From Entoloma clypeatum (Eukaryota; Basidiomycota; Agaricomycetes; Agaricales; Entolomataceae): DNA of 64,000 nt. Below are positions 31,768-43,379 of the stretch, in pieces; the stretch's first letter is position 1; each line of letters opens with the position of its first letter. The translations under genes were made by a program, and so were the position numbers. The stretch is from positions 372,001 to 436,000 of the forward strand of contig OY751489.1 of assembly GCA_963565915.1 (NCBI GenBank), read 5' to 3'. The notes below the pieces were generated by a model. It was not told the DNA's origin and did no database searches. It worked only from the letters and a program-made list of their open reading frames with translations.

Positions 31768-33274
31768 ATGCAGCTCATACCCGAGGATACAACCGGTGAG
31801 TCTACTTCCTCCCCCCCTTGATTGTGTGGCGTGTGTGTGTACTAAGCATGTATCATTATGGGTCCATTCAGAGTCAGGTGTCCTCTACCTCGTCCACAAC
31901 AAACACGGACAAGGGAAACACCTCGTCCGACGACCAGCTCCGCCCCCTACCTCCGCCCCACTCGACGACGACTTTGACGCTACAACGACTCTCCCCCCAA
32001 ATACCCCCCGGGCCCTACGCAGTCCCTGGGAGAAGCCGACGTCCAATGACTTGGCAGGGTCTGTATCACCCTTGGATGACGATTTCGATGCCGTGACGTA
32101 CACGATTGCACCCGGGCGGGAGGCAGAGCCGACCCTTGACGGGCTGAACCGGCGCAATCTGAACACGAGGAGGAACGAGAACTTGAAGGCCCCGTCGCCG
32201 CCCAGGGGGGAAAACATGAACGGCGGCGGCGGCGGTTTCGAGACGTACGGGGAGTATGGGCGGTACTTGAGCGACCTGGAGAGGAAGTTTGGCAACGAAG
32301 CCCCGGATCTGACGTTGAGTCCCGGAAGGCAGGGGAGGGAGCTGCCTGGTCCTGCGGATAGAAGTGGGCAGACGAGGATCAGCAAGCCGACGAAGCTGGG
32401 ATCTGTTGTGAAGGCAACGGGTCCTGGTGCAGGCCAACTACCGCGGGGCGGACAATCCTTCGAGATCGTCAATCGCAGGGTCTTGGAGGACGGTCCGGAG
32501 CGCACCGTGCTGATCTCGACCTGGAGGGAGCAAGTTGCGGATGCGACAGACGGTAGGGAGGGGATGGATGTGTATTATCTGGACGCGATGGACTATGCCG
32601 CTGCGGATGGTGGCGCGAACGTCGACACGACGTTTTCGGAGGTGGACAGTCCTGCGAGAAGAAAAGCGATCATGCCACCCCCGGTACGCAAGCGCAGTGG
32701 GAGCGAGAGGGGGTCATATCCAGGGAGCATCCGCAGCATCCCCGACGAAGGTTCGAGAGGGGAAAGATCCCTGCCAGAAGTACGTACCCTTACGTTTTCC
32801 CAATCATTGATCAAGCTGATCAAACGGACGCCTTGCAGCAGCGGGCCACACAGCGGAAGATACCTGGACAGACATACTATATGGACGACGCCCGAGCCAC
32901 CCCCACGGCTACCACGAGATCACGCTCAACACAATCATGGAACCACACATCTCCACGCAACGCCACGCCAGATACCGACAAGCGCCTCGGCAATCGCTCC
33001 CTCAACAGCCTCCCACCACGAGCCGCTCCAAACGGGAAAACGAACCATTACGTCCCCGCGGGCGAAACCTCGCCCCCGCCACGCTCCTCCACTCCCATCC
33101 GGCGCTCCCCGGAACGCGAACGCGAACGCATGCACACACCCCTGCTCGGGTCGTCCCCCAACCGCATGCCAGGAGGGTCCCCCCACCGCATCGTGCCGTC
33201 GTCCCCGAACCCCACAGGGTCGTCTCCCAACCGCACCGGCACCGGCGCATACCAACATCACCTATACCAACACC

Positions 33275-33305
<31 letters not shown>

Positions 33306-33618
33306 CCCCCACCACCCCGCGACGCCCGTCCTCCCGACGGTGCCGTCCTTCCACCCTACGCAGTCCGGCTCGACGATCAGCACGATCAAGTCCGCGTCGA
33401 CGCTCATCTTCGAGAGCGTGCTCGCGTCGTGCGACCCGCCGCTGCTGCACATCGCGCCTGCGCTCGTGGCGCTCGGTATCCGCAACGAGGGGCACCTGCG
33501 CGCGGTGGCGAGGATGTCGGAGGAGACGCGGGATAAGGAGGTGAGGGAGGAGGCGCTGAGGCGCGGGGTCACGGTCGTGGAGTGGGCGATGTTGTTGGAT
33601 CGGCTGCAGAGGCTGTGA
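31768..33618 (+). CDS. poly-Q protein with conserved C-terminal helical domain
   Basis: Three exons fit in frame: 31768-31795, 31872-32779 and 32839-33618 (1716 nt, 571 residues). I do not recognise the family. Most of the protein is disordered and rich in Pro, Ser and Arg. It contains a repeated LDDDFDA motif (residues about 44 and 88), SPNR/SPHR repeats and a run of about 10 Gln from a CAA microsatellite (33268-33302). The last 80 residues look folded: LIFESVLASCDPP, LVALGIRNEGHLRAVARM and VVEWAMLLDRLQRL. Such a helical end on a long disordered protein suggests a scaffold or regulatory role, which is inference only. Confidence 0.65.
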
Positions 33619-34123
33619 TAGGGGGGGGGGGGGGTTATTGATTGAGATGGTGGTGGTGGTGGTGGTGGTGTTTTTTTTTTGGATATTGTGATTATGCGTA
33701 CTGGATTTATGCTAGATGTATGTATAGAGATTGACGCTGCTGTGTAAGTGTTCTGATCTATGATATGCTTCGTTTTCCATTGTTGGAGAGGGATCCTTGT
33801 TCCTTTCTGAGAGTGCGGAGATGTGTTCATGGTATACTGTATGTATGTATGGCCTACTGCTCCCCCTGTTCAGTCCGTGGCGGCATCGTCATGCCTGGTC
33901 ATCAAGTGCACCTGCCTCGTTCCAAACCTGATAGAAGAAGCCTCGCCGATATCGGCTTGCTCATACGATCGGATGTTCAGGATCAGCCTGCATGCCAGGA
34001 TCGATCCAAGGAATTGCTGAACTCTAGGGGTTACCAGTTCCGTTCAGCGTCGGGAAGGCATATGTATGTCCACGCGCAACGGAAGAGAACATACACTGTC
34101 AGAAGGTCCGAGTAGTGAGTCTA
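33619..34123. other. intergenic with G and GGT runs
   Basis: A 13-G run (33622-33634) and a GGT microsatellite (33650-33668) follow the stop of the poly-Q gene. No coding region is supported. Confidence 0.5.
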
Positions 34124-35514
34124 TCAAAATTCGAAGAGAGTGATCAACGCTGGAGCTCGTTGCGGGGGTTGAACGTTGGAAACGCATACCGGTAGAGTGT
34201 AGATGATGATTATGTTCATTATGGAGAGGCACATCAAGTAGATGTAATAGAGTATGCCTGTCGTTAGCAGTGTAAGTATCATGGGGCCCGATGAAATAGG
34301 AATCAGAGAACACACCATCGATGAAGACGAGGCGAACAAAGTCGCTATGTGATTTGCGGTTCGCAACTGATTCGGGAGCGTAAGCGTAAATCCGTTCAAC
34401 CGAGTTCAAGTTATGAAACTAGTCCCACATGATTCATACGCCCGAATAGCCATGAGGGATAAAGTCACTGCGATGCACTGTGAGCCCTCCCGACTCGGCA
34501 TCGACTCGGAGTAGGGGGTAGACCTCACCGAGGTAAAAAGGTAGTATGAGGGCATAATTCACGAACCGCAACGGGCTCGTGACGGTGTTGTAGCACCCGC
34601 TGGAGATCACCTGCGGAGGCACTGGGATGGGCGAAGCTAGTAGGGGACGCGCACAGTGAGCAGCTTTTTTTTCGCGATGAAGAAAGACAAGGCCATTCGA
34701 CGAACGCACGGGTGAGACTCGGAAACCAGACTCCTGTCAGAACGAACCCAGTCACCCAAAATGCGACGAAAAATGCGGCTAGTATGATCCCGCTCTTCCG
34801 GGTCCTCCCCCAGACCGCCCACGTCCTGACGGTGAAGATGACTACAGAGATACAGCGATCAGTTGAGAGGAAGACGTTCGTGATGCGGTTCCTTAGACTT
34901 GCTTTCGGCTGAGCACGTGCATAGGTCGATCATGACTGGACGTTTAGTATTCATTGTTTTAAATATCTGCAACGTCAAAGTCCGCGCGCACTATACCTAT
35001 GATGAATCGTTCGAGTTGCAGGCATCGATCCCTCGATATGGGGCTAGATGCGCCGGCTGGATACTTTTGTTATGAGTAATGGGAAGGTGGGATGTGTTGG
35101 AGGGAAGACTCGGATAACTTGCCTTGGTGGGTGAGAGCGCCGAGCAGAAAGAATTGCGAATATCTTGTTAAGAGGTACAGAGATTTGACTGGGCCCCAAG
35201 GCGCATTCCAGATGAATTGAACTTCGAGGAGAAACATGCAGAGGTATTCGTAGAGCTGGTGGAGACGGGTTGGACAGAAGTAGAACAATAAAGTCGATGG
35301 GCGGCGCCGAACTGACCCATAACGCAATGCACGCCACTGAATGGAGCTAGATGAGAACGACGACCTTGATTGACGATCCCGAAAAAAGAATGCAAGTACC
35401 GTAGATGGACTGGAGGAGGAGGAAAGTCAGTCCAGACAAAGCGTACTGGTAGGACCTCGTACTCACGTTTTGAGTTCGCAACGTTTCAAAATACTGTATC
35501 ATCTGCTGATCCAT
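34124..35514 (-). CDS. DUF6533-type multi-pass membrane protein
   Basis: A multi-exon gene starting at 35514 (MDQQMIQYFETLRTQ) and ending at LITLFEF near 34124. Splicing three small exons yields SIYVACIALW followed by LYEYLCMFLLEVQFIWN and SLYLLTRYSQFF. This is the signature of the fungal DUF6533 family (Y..L.....E...W...... LFL..RY). Later exons add TVRTWAVWGRTRKS and hydrophobic segments such as IILAAFFVAFWVTGFVLTG. These proteins have about seven membrane spans and are greatly expanded in Agaricomycetes; a sensory role is supposed, not shown. The 3' exons are not fully resolved. Confidence 0.7.
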
Positions 35515-36085
35515 TGGGTGCTTTGAGGTCACGAGAAAGGCGAAGTACTAGTAGTTGGCGTCGGGGTTCAAGATGAAAGACGATGCGCGGCCCTAACACC
35601 ACTATGGTGGATGTTCAACACGTTGACGTCAACTTGGCGCTGTCGATCCTTGTCAGCCTCTTGAGTCATATGGGCGGCGTGAATGCCGAGAAAAGTGTGA
35701 TCATACATATGTTTCGGGGGGTTCGTGGCACAAACTGGTAAGTACTGCCTAATCCTGTTGAAGTGTTTTCATGCACACTAAAAAAAGTGCATTCTTTTCT
35801 TTAGTGTCTCTTGAAGTTCGACCCCCGGGCTCAAGGAACAGAATTGACCTATCATCGTGTGATGCACACTTAGAAAAAGGTGACGAAAGCGATGGTATGG
35901 TTCGCGGCGGTGAGGTGGAAATGAGATTTATTTTTGCGAACAAGCCTGTATCACATGACGAGGACAGTTCTGAGACGACGGCAACATCAGGCTCGCTCAG
36001 CACGCAGTTATCAAGGCTTTGGATATCATTCGACGCGTAAAGGATCAAGTAGAGCCACCAAGCAACGTTATGAAAAGTAAGATCC
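35515..36085. other. intergenic between divergent genes
   Basis: This is the shared upstream region of the DUF6533 gene and HOS3. A plus-strand frame near 35850-36040 might be a non-coding leader exon of HOS3; I cannot support a protein. Confidence 0.4.
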
Positions 36086-38319
36086 ATGTCACGGTTGCGA
36101 ACCTTCAAATCCATGACGGCATTCACTGACGATATTACGACATGTTTCTTCAAAGCTGAAACCAGACAAACTGCAGTTTTCCTGCAGAATTCATGCCTTC
36201 AACACCAGTACATCCGCTCTCGAGATCTATCCGCCATAGTAGAGCGACCAGAACGCCTGCGAGCCGTTACCGTTGGTATCTCGGCCGCAATCGCGCGGCT
36301 CGAAGAGGCGTTGGTAGCCTCGCGTCAAAATGAATCAGCAACGGAGAAGAAGAAAGAGACAGACGGTCCGGATGAGTTGGCAGGGGCTTTGGGTCGAATG
36401 AAGCTGGATCACGAAAAAGAACAGAGCCCCTCTTGGTTGGTGCCCGTCATTCAGAGCCATGCCATTGTCGATCTTTCCAACCACGCCGCCGTCAAGTATA
36501 TACACGGGGACATAGAGAGAGACGTGTACATTGAGAAGTTGAGAAGCTGGGCTAAAGATAGCTGGGAAAAGATCCAGGCAGGCGGTTCAGAAATTCCTGA
36601 AGATCTCTCGCAGGGCGATCTATATTGTGAGTCATGTCACATTAACGACTGTATCTAGAGCTGATGTCATTTGCATAAAGTATGTCCTGAATCTATTACA
36701 GCGATTCAAGGTGCCTTGGGAGCTGTCTGTGAAGCGGTCGATAAAGTGATTGAGGGTGCGGGGGGTGCCTCTCCCCCGATCAATCGTGCTTTTGTCGCTA
36801 TCCGCCCACCTGGACATCACTGCGGAGAGGATACACCCGCTGGCTTTTGCTTTGTGAACAATGTTGCTGTCGGGGCAGCCCATGGTATGTGCATACTCCA
36901 GCATATGTGCACTTTTTCTGTCAATCTCACTATCCGAACAGCTCATTTACAACACGGAATAACGCGCGCCGTCATCTTTGACATCGACCTGCATCATGGT
37001 GAGTAAGGAGTTTCGTAAAGAAGAACCTGCACCATGCTGAAAAAAAAGGTTCGAAATGCAGGTAACGGCACACAATCTATTGTCTGGCAAATCAACGAAG
37101 AGACATATCGCCAGAAACTCGAAACTGAGGGAGGCGCGATGCTCCCCACCAAAAGTGGGCTCCAAGTATACTATGGCTCTGTTCACGATGTATTGTCGTA
37201 CCCCTGCGAGGTGAGCATCCTGAATCCCAAAAGCCCTCGATTCCCCCCGCACATATTGACCTCTCCTTCAGGACGGAAAACCCGAACTCGTCCAAGCAGC
37301 CTCAGTTTCCATCCACCAAGCTCACGGTCAATACATTGAAAATGTGCATATGCAGTCATACGAATCCGAGCACCATTTCTGGGACCTACTTTACAAAGAG
37401 CAATACGGCAGACTTCTGCGCAAGGCAGAAGATTTTCTCGACTCGACTGGTGGGAAAGGCGACGATGTGATGATTTTCATCAGGTAGGTTTGTTCCTTAC
37501 GCACACCGAACTTTTGGTTGAACGGTACGTTTTCCCATCTAGCTGCGGGATGGACGCCTGCGAACATGAATACGCCTCCATGTCCCGACATAATCGCAAG
37601 GTACCCACCTCACTCTACTACCGCTTCGCCCGCGACGTGGGCGTACTCGCTGATCGGTACGCTGACGGAAGGGTCGTGAGTGTGTTGGAAGGGGGATACA
37701 GCGACCGCGCGTTGATCAGTGGAGCAATGGCGCATATATGCGGTTTGGTTGATGACGGCAGCGATCAGATGGCAGCGGCAAGTGTCAAGGAAGAGTGGTG
37801 GAGCGTTGACAATCTGGCGAAGGTCCGTTCGCCTCCTTCTTACGTTCTGAGGAAGATGAGAAGCCGAGGTTTGAATAGGTCGAGCAAGCCACTAGAAAAC
37901 GCCGGGGTGGTAGGCTATCTCTGTCCAATGCAGCCGCTGAACCTTGGCTCGTACGCACCCTCGAGATATTCCAACTTTTGGACTCGTCTGCCGATGTGGT
38001 GACGAGGAAGAGAAGCCCGCCTCCTCCCTCCACCATGACATTACGGGAGCGTAAAGATAAGAACGCTGTCCGACCAGTTGTCAAATTCGATTCAATTGGG
38101 GGGGTTAAGGGGAAGGGAAAGAATCAAGGGAAAACAGAGTCTACCGCTCTTTCATCGCCCGGGAAGCCGTCAAAGAACGTGAGTTCGTCATCGAGCTCTA
38201 GCTCTAGCGAGGCAGAGCGGGAACCGAGCATCCTACCTGCCAGTGACAAGGATATCAAGAAATTGCCTCGAGTTGTGTTGAAGCTTGGGCCAAAGCCTCG
38301 GGAGTCTTCTACCGCCTGA
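36086..38319 (+). CDS. HOS3: HOS3-type histone deacetylase
   Basis: Seven exons fit in frame: 36086-36626, 36681-36884, 36942-36998, 37062-37210, 37272-37483, 37543-37822 and 37879-38319 (1884 nt, 627 residues). The product is a zinc-dependent deacetylase of the fungal Hos3 type. The active-site histidines lie in AIRPPGHHCGEDTPAGFCF, metal ligands in FDIDLHHGNGT and SCGMDACEHEY, and the catalytic Tyr in LEGGYSD. SMSRHNRKVPTSLYYRF is also Hos3-specific. The N-terminal CLQHQYIRS and ERPERLRAV match the fold start. After the catalytic domain a basic, Ser-rich tail (TRKRRGGR, a nine-Ser run) is likely disordered. ATG 36113 is an alternative start. Confidence 0.92.
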
Positions 38320-38569
38320 TAGCGAGCTCGACCTTATGACCCATGATACCCACTTTGACTACTCCATACCCGTTTCACGAGGCTTGTCTACTTGATATAG
38401 TAGTGCAGATGATAACCACTCACTCAGGCACGATGATGCAACTTGGGTGAGGCAAAGCGAAGCACATCGTCAAGCAATTGAAAGCGGTCTCCTGATGTGA
38501 AGGCTTGGAACACAAGAGATATGGCGATACTTGGATGTATTGGTTTCGTCGGTGCAGAACATAAACGTG

Positions 38570-39040
38570 TTTCCATTCGCCAAAATCAATCTCATAGGCG
38601 CTAAGGAATACGGCACCGCCTGGAGAGATCCACAATGGTCGAGGAACGCAGCTACGTAGATATGTTTGGGCTCGGCTGGTGAGGGAGGGTGATTACTCCT
38701 TTGTTGCATCCTAAGACGATCACAACATATGAGTTGACAGCGCCGATAATATAGCATGAAGACGCACATGCACTCACTCCAGTTTTCAAAACGTCCAGCG
38801 GGGTTGTCAGAGCAGCCGCTATCGCTCCTACTACTTTGCTCCCACAGACGGCTGCTTCGTGCGCGTACAGGGGGGTTCTCCCCAACTTCCGGGATAGCTG
38901 AAGCTTTAAAAGCTCATACAGCGGAAATTGAAGCGAGGTAAACGGTATCTTTGAATGATTTTTTCAGTCAGAGCACTTTTAAGTGTTAGGGAAATAGTAG
39001 ACGGACCTCTCGCACTGTAGAACCAGGCTTGTGTGGATTG
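38570..39040 (-). pseudogene. relic of a mitochondrial carrier (Pet8/SAM-carrier-like)
   Basis: Three pieces in order on the minus strand read GSTVRE, then after a 56-nt intron IPFTSLQFPLYELLKLQLS with VVGAIAAALTTPLDVLKT, then PLWISPGGAVFLSAYE. These correspond to the second half of a mitochondrial carrier; the P-x-D-x-[LV]-K-T signature and WISPGGAVFL end resemble the S-adenosylmethionine carrier Pet8. The first half is missing upstream and the link between pieces 2 and 3 is unclear. A truncated relic is the simplest reading; a gene with unusual exons is possible. Confidence 0.6.
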
Positions 39041-42000
39041 GAGACAGATCTTCATAGTATCTATGGGAAAGACTCAGAAGAGGTTAACGTCGCCAGCTGG
39101 TGGGGAAAAGGTGCGGGGATTTTCTTAGTAACCGATTGATATGCTTATCTCATCCTGCTGCACAGAACGGTCACCTTCAACAAGTTGCAGCTTCCAGTCA
39201 CCGTCAAGGTTCATGTTGCCCTCATATTTCGGCAACGATTAATTATGTTTCAACGTAACAAGTAAGTGGAAAACTCATCACATTGAAGGTCGACCTACGT
39301 CTCCCAATTTCCCATTATTCTTCAGTGTTTATTGAGCGTCGATGCATGTGGTCTCAAAGCCTCGTTGGATACGGCACCACCCATTCTTCATAACCGGGAA
39401 CCAGATGACTTCCTCCGATTCTCGCTCGCGGGGCGCCTACGTTCTCTTTCGTGTTCTCTGCCGCCTCTTTGCCCTTGCTTTCTTTTTCGTCGCGTCTCAA
39501 CAACAAATTTGCGTCCTATTACTATTACTGACATCCACCACAATAGTTGGGTGATACCTCACAGTCAGCTTTTCCGAGTTCACGCATCATATGGCTTCAC
39601 TCCGGTTTAATGCAAACTAGACATCTTCGCCTCGTCTCCCGCTGCAGCTTTCATGACGTTCAATTTCGTCGGTCTCTAACATGGGGCTCCCCAATTGGCG
39701 CTCAGTCTTAGCGACGAACTTTTCTGCAGGCTCGCGAGCGGAATTCAACAACACCCGGGTCTACCGGGCATCACCAAAATTCCTTTTGCTCTGGCGTGGG
39801 AAACGGGCGGAAAGTTTCTATCGGAATTTCCTCCCGCGCTTTTGTATCACGACACGACCGATCATCGTGCGCGTTGCATGATGACACGGTGCACTGCAGC
39901 CCTTCTTTGGCACAGAGATCATCGTAGTTTTCCGAATAAACCTGTTCTTGTTGCCGATGTATTTCCAGTTCGGTTTATCGTCACCCACTGACGCCTTCTT
40001 TTCTATCTTTCGTGCCGCCATTCAACCCCATCAGATATTGATACCATATCCACCACCTTCCCACACGGCCCTACCCACCTTTCCCTTCACCCTATTCAAC
40101 GTTCTGCATCCACGCGGACCCGGAGCTCGTTTGCCTCTCCGTCTACCACTTCCCATTCCACCAATTCCAGCTTCGAGGATTTTCCTGAAGACAACGGGGC
40201 CGTTTTAGGGGTTGAGGTGGCACCACGTACGGGACTCAAGGAAGAGGCCCAAAAACGGATATGTCGGGCTGCTTGAAGGAAATTGCGTGGCAGGCCGGAC
40301 GCCGCACCAGGAAAAATACTCTCAAACAGGGACCAAAGTGGACAAAAATTCTCAGAGCACCCACACACAAAGGAGGTTAGCCAGGGTTCTCGACGGAATA
40401 TGTCTGGGGTCCTTTTTCCCAACAAGCGACCGTGTACCATGTTCGACTCACAGGCAAAAATGAGTGTGACACGTAAGTTTCGCCCATAGTCCTGGTCGCC
40501 TCCTGTGTCAAGTTAAAATGACATACTTACCACCCGCGTTTTCTTTCCCTACCTTCCACAATCAGGCGGGCCTTCATGTGGTCATTCTTATGTTTGGCTT
40601 TCGCACCTTTGATCAGGGTTGTTAGAATGGGGATATATCCGCACAACTTGAAAAACTCACTTACCTTCCTCCTATCCTTCTATTCTTCGAATCTCATCTC
40701 ACCCCATGGTGAGTATTTAGCTCCTACACGCCCGCTGATGCTGATACAAAAAAATTGGGGGACTAGGGATGACTAATAATTGGGGATACAGGTGGCTACA
40801 ATGAAGTGTGCGTCACAAGCATGGAACAAACTACGTGCCTATGGGGAGAAAGATCCTTTCAGCGCAGGACAGCTGCATTTTCGTTTTCCTCGGGGTCACA
40901 GCGTTTTCGCCGCCCTCACGCTTTCAAGTCTTGAGAAAACGTACCGATCTTGGCAAGGATCTTGGGTCATTGTTTTCGCGGGTTTGCACTCGTGACCATC
41001 TTTATCGACCCCAGTCTGCTGACGCTTCTTAGTTTCGGACACTTACATACATACCCATATGCAGGTTCGACGTCCTCCAATCAGCAGCTGGCGCGGCAAT
41101 AACTTATCCCACGACCGGTTCCATAAGGCTCAGTGGCGGCCATGGGTGTGATATGTATGTGCCGTCAGCTCCGTCTTGGGCCAACCGTCCCCCTCACCTC
41201 TAGGAGCGCTGGTGAACAGAGACCAGTCCATGGGACAAAGGTGTACTGAGTTTGTCATCGACTTTAAGAAGGCAATGGTGAGCTTAGCCAAACGTGGGTC
41301 CGTGACACAGGGAACCAGATTGAATTCCTATCAAATCGAAGGTCGCGGGATACTGTGAACGCACAAAGGTAGAGTCATATGATAATCTTTTCACTGAGCA
41401 TATCTAACCGGATAATAGCGCGAGTTGAACTTCAGAAATGACATAGATAAAATGACGGCCCGGGACGCCCGAGAGTCCTGCTAATGGTGTCCCAGGCTGG
41501 CCCGGTAAGTATCTTATCTTCATCCCCAACTATCGCATGAGACGTGCAGGCCTCCAACCTGTTTCAGTGCTGAATTACATAGGCGACAGTCAAAATGGCG
41601 GGTGAGCCAAAGGCTGAAGCTCATTATGACATGCGGTTAGAGCTTTAAATTTCAATTTGCAACCCTGGTCGAACTTGATTTCCAGATAGCTGTTTGCTGC
41701 TCCACCTTTCGAACTTACTTTGACTCAAGGAGCTGCAGAAAAGCTCACAGGCTAGTCCGAGTCGCAGTCATCGCCGTTGACCGCCGACGACCATTGACTT
41801 CGAAATTAAGAAATCCATAATGTGTCGTACACGTTCCACCTGAGCTTGTAAGACGGCATTCCCAAAGGGGTCAACCATACTCCTTCAAATCATATGCGTT
41901 GTTCGCAAGGCATTCGGAATTCAGATTCCAGGCCTTATGGAATAGACACAAACTTATTACCCTGTTTATGTCAGCGGCCACTCACGACCCTGAAGGCCGC

Positions 42001-42041
42001 GGACCATGCCAGCCTAAAAGGAGGGGGAACTCAGTTCTAAG
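39041..42041. other. 3-kb stretch without a supported gene
   Basis: Many short frames exist, none with recognisable domains. Splice-like signals occur between 40440 and 41030 (for example ACACGTAAGT and CAATCAG before GCGGGCC), so an unrecognised or non-coding spliced transcript is possible. Confidence 0.35.
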
Positions 42042-42848
42042 ATGTCAGGCAGGACACGATCCCTCCGATTTCTCTTCAACTTTGTCCGTAAAATGACTGG
42101 CAGTACATCGGAATCGACGATAGCTCTCCCTTCTGATGAAGCGGTCCCTGCTCCACCTCCGACACCAGCCACACCTGGAGAACCGTTATCTTCATCTGAC
42201 ACGAGCGAGGACGTTCATCCCGAATGCACTTTAGGCGCCATATCTCGTTCTACAATTACCACAGCGAGGCAACAGGTAATATCCAAAGAGGCCGCAGACA
42301 TCGATCCTCCACATCCTCCGCCTCTTTCACAAAGGTTTGAACTGGCACTCTATCTTGAAAACTCGGGAAGCGTCGCAAGGGATCACTTAGCATTAGAGCG
42401 GACATTTTTGGCTTATGTGCGGACAAGCCTACTGTTCGCGTCGACGGGTGTAGGTGCGTGACGTCATTACACACTTCCATGGCACTGAAATGATATCCCC
42501 CTTGTCTCCCAGCGTTCGTGCAACTTCTTGTGATGGCTGCGACCGATCCTGATACCCTACCAATCTTCGCGAAAGTTCGCAGGTATGCACGGCCTGTGGG
42601 TGCTACCTTGGTTGCTTTTGGAATGTTGGTGCTTATGATCGGTCTGTGATCGATGTTTTCGAACTGTCAAGAAGTTTTGACTGATGGCGATCGTCTCCCT
42701 AGGCCTTCGCAGGTTCTTTTTGATTCAGAGGGCTTTAACGAAGGGGGTTTTCCCTGTCACCCGCTTCGCGGCACTTGGAATTGTGATCATTCTTGCTGCT
42801 ATCATCACCGTTATATTCGGAGTGCTAGTATCAGCGAGGGCTCGTTGA
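42042..42848 (+). CDS. DUF202 membrane protein
   Basis: Three exons (42042-42453, 42513-42641, 42703-42848) give 228 residues. After a Pro/Ser-rich N-terminal half comes the DUF202 signature NSGSVARDHLALERTFLAYV and three hydrophobic spans: LLFASTGVAFVQLLVMA, VGATLVAFGMLVLMIGL and LGIVIILAAIITVIFGVLV. DUF202 is found in bacterial YidH-like proteins and in the fungal vacuolar VTC complex. This one lacks the other VTC domains, so its role is open. ATG 42093 (MTGSTSES) is an alternative start. Confidence 0.85.
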
Positions 42849-43379
42849 ACGGGTGATCTACATCAGGGTCGAGTGACACCCTTTCGCGAGCGAACGGGAC
42901 TCGGAGGTGGCTCTCTAACGGAGATCGGCGCCTGGCCGCCAATCGCGACCAACGCATGGGCAGACTCATATCCACCTGAACACTGCGCGGAGTATCAACT
43001 AGTAGGTTTGCCGTCAATCTCGACAGTATCAGCGGGTGGATCTTGAAGATTCCTCCCGAGAATTCGTGGTTCAACGAAAGACATCTTATCCCTCGCGAAT
43101 TTATGTCGTTAGAAGTAGTATTACGTGGATGCAGCAGACACACCTACATCGGAAGTACTAGTATGTTATAAAATATTTGATGATTTCCGCAAATCCAGTG
43201 AACGGGATCAACGCTTTCATCAGTGGAACGGGTCTCAGTACACCGTTCATTTCCACACTTGTGAACCTTGGAACAGCCATCAACGAAATTTTGTTGCTCA
43301 TGTGAGTGAGTCATGTAAGTACCCCGCATCGCTCATACAACACCTCGATCGAATGGACGCTATCCAAAAGCCCGAAATG
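42849..43379. other. intergenic between convergent genes
   Basis: Two convergent genes end here. Short frames on both strands look unrelated to known proteins. Confidence 0.4.

Noticed and set aside
39332..40463. Short frames between 39.3 and 40.5 kb
   Set aside because: No domain, no consistent splice chain and poor codon patterns.
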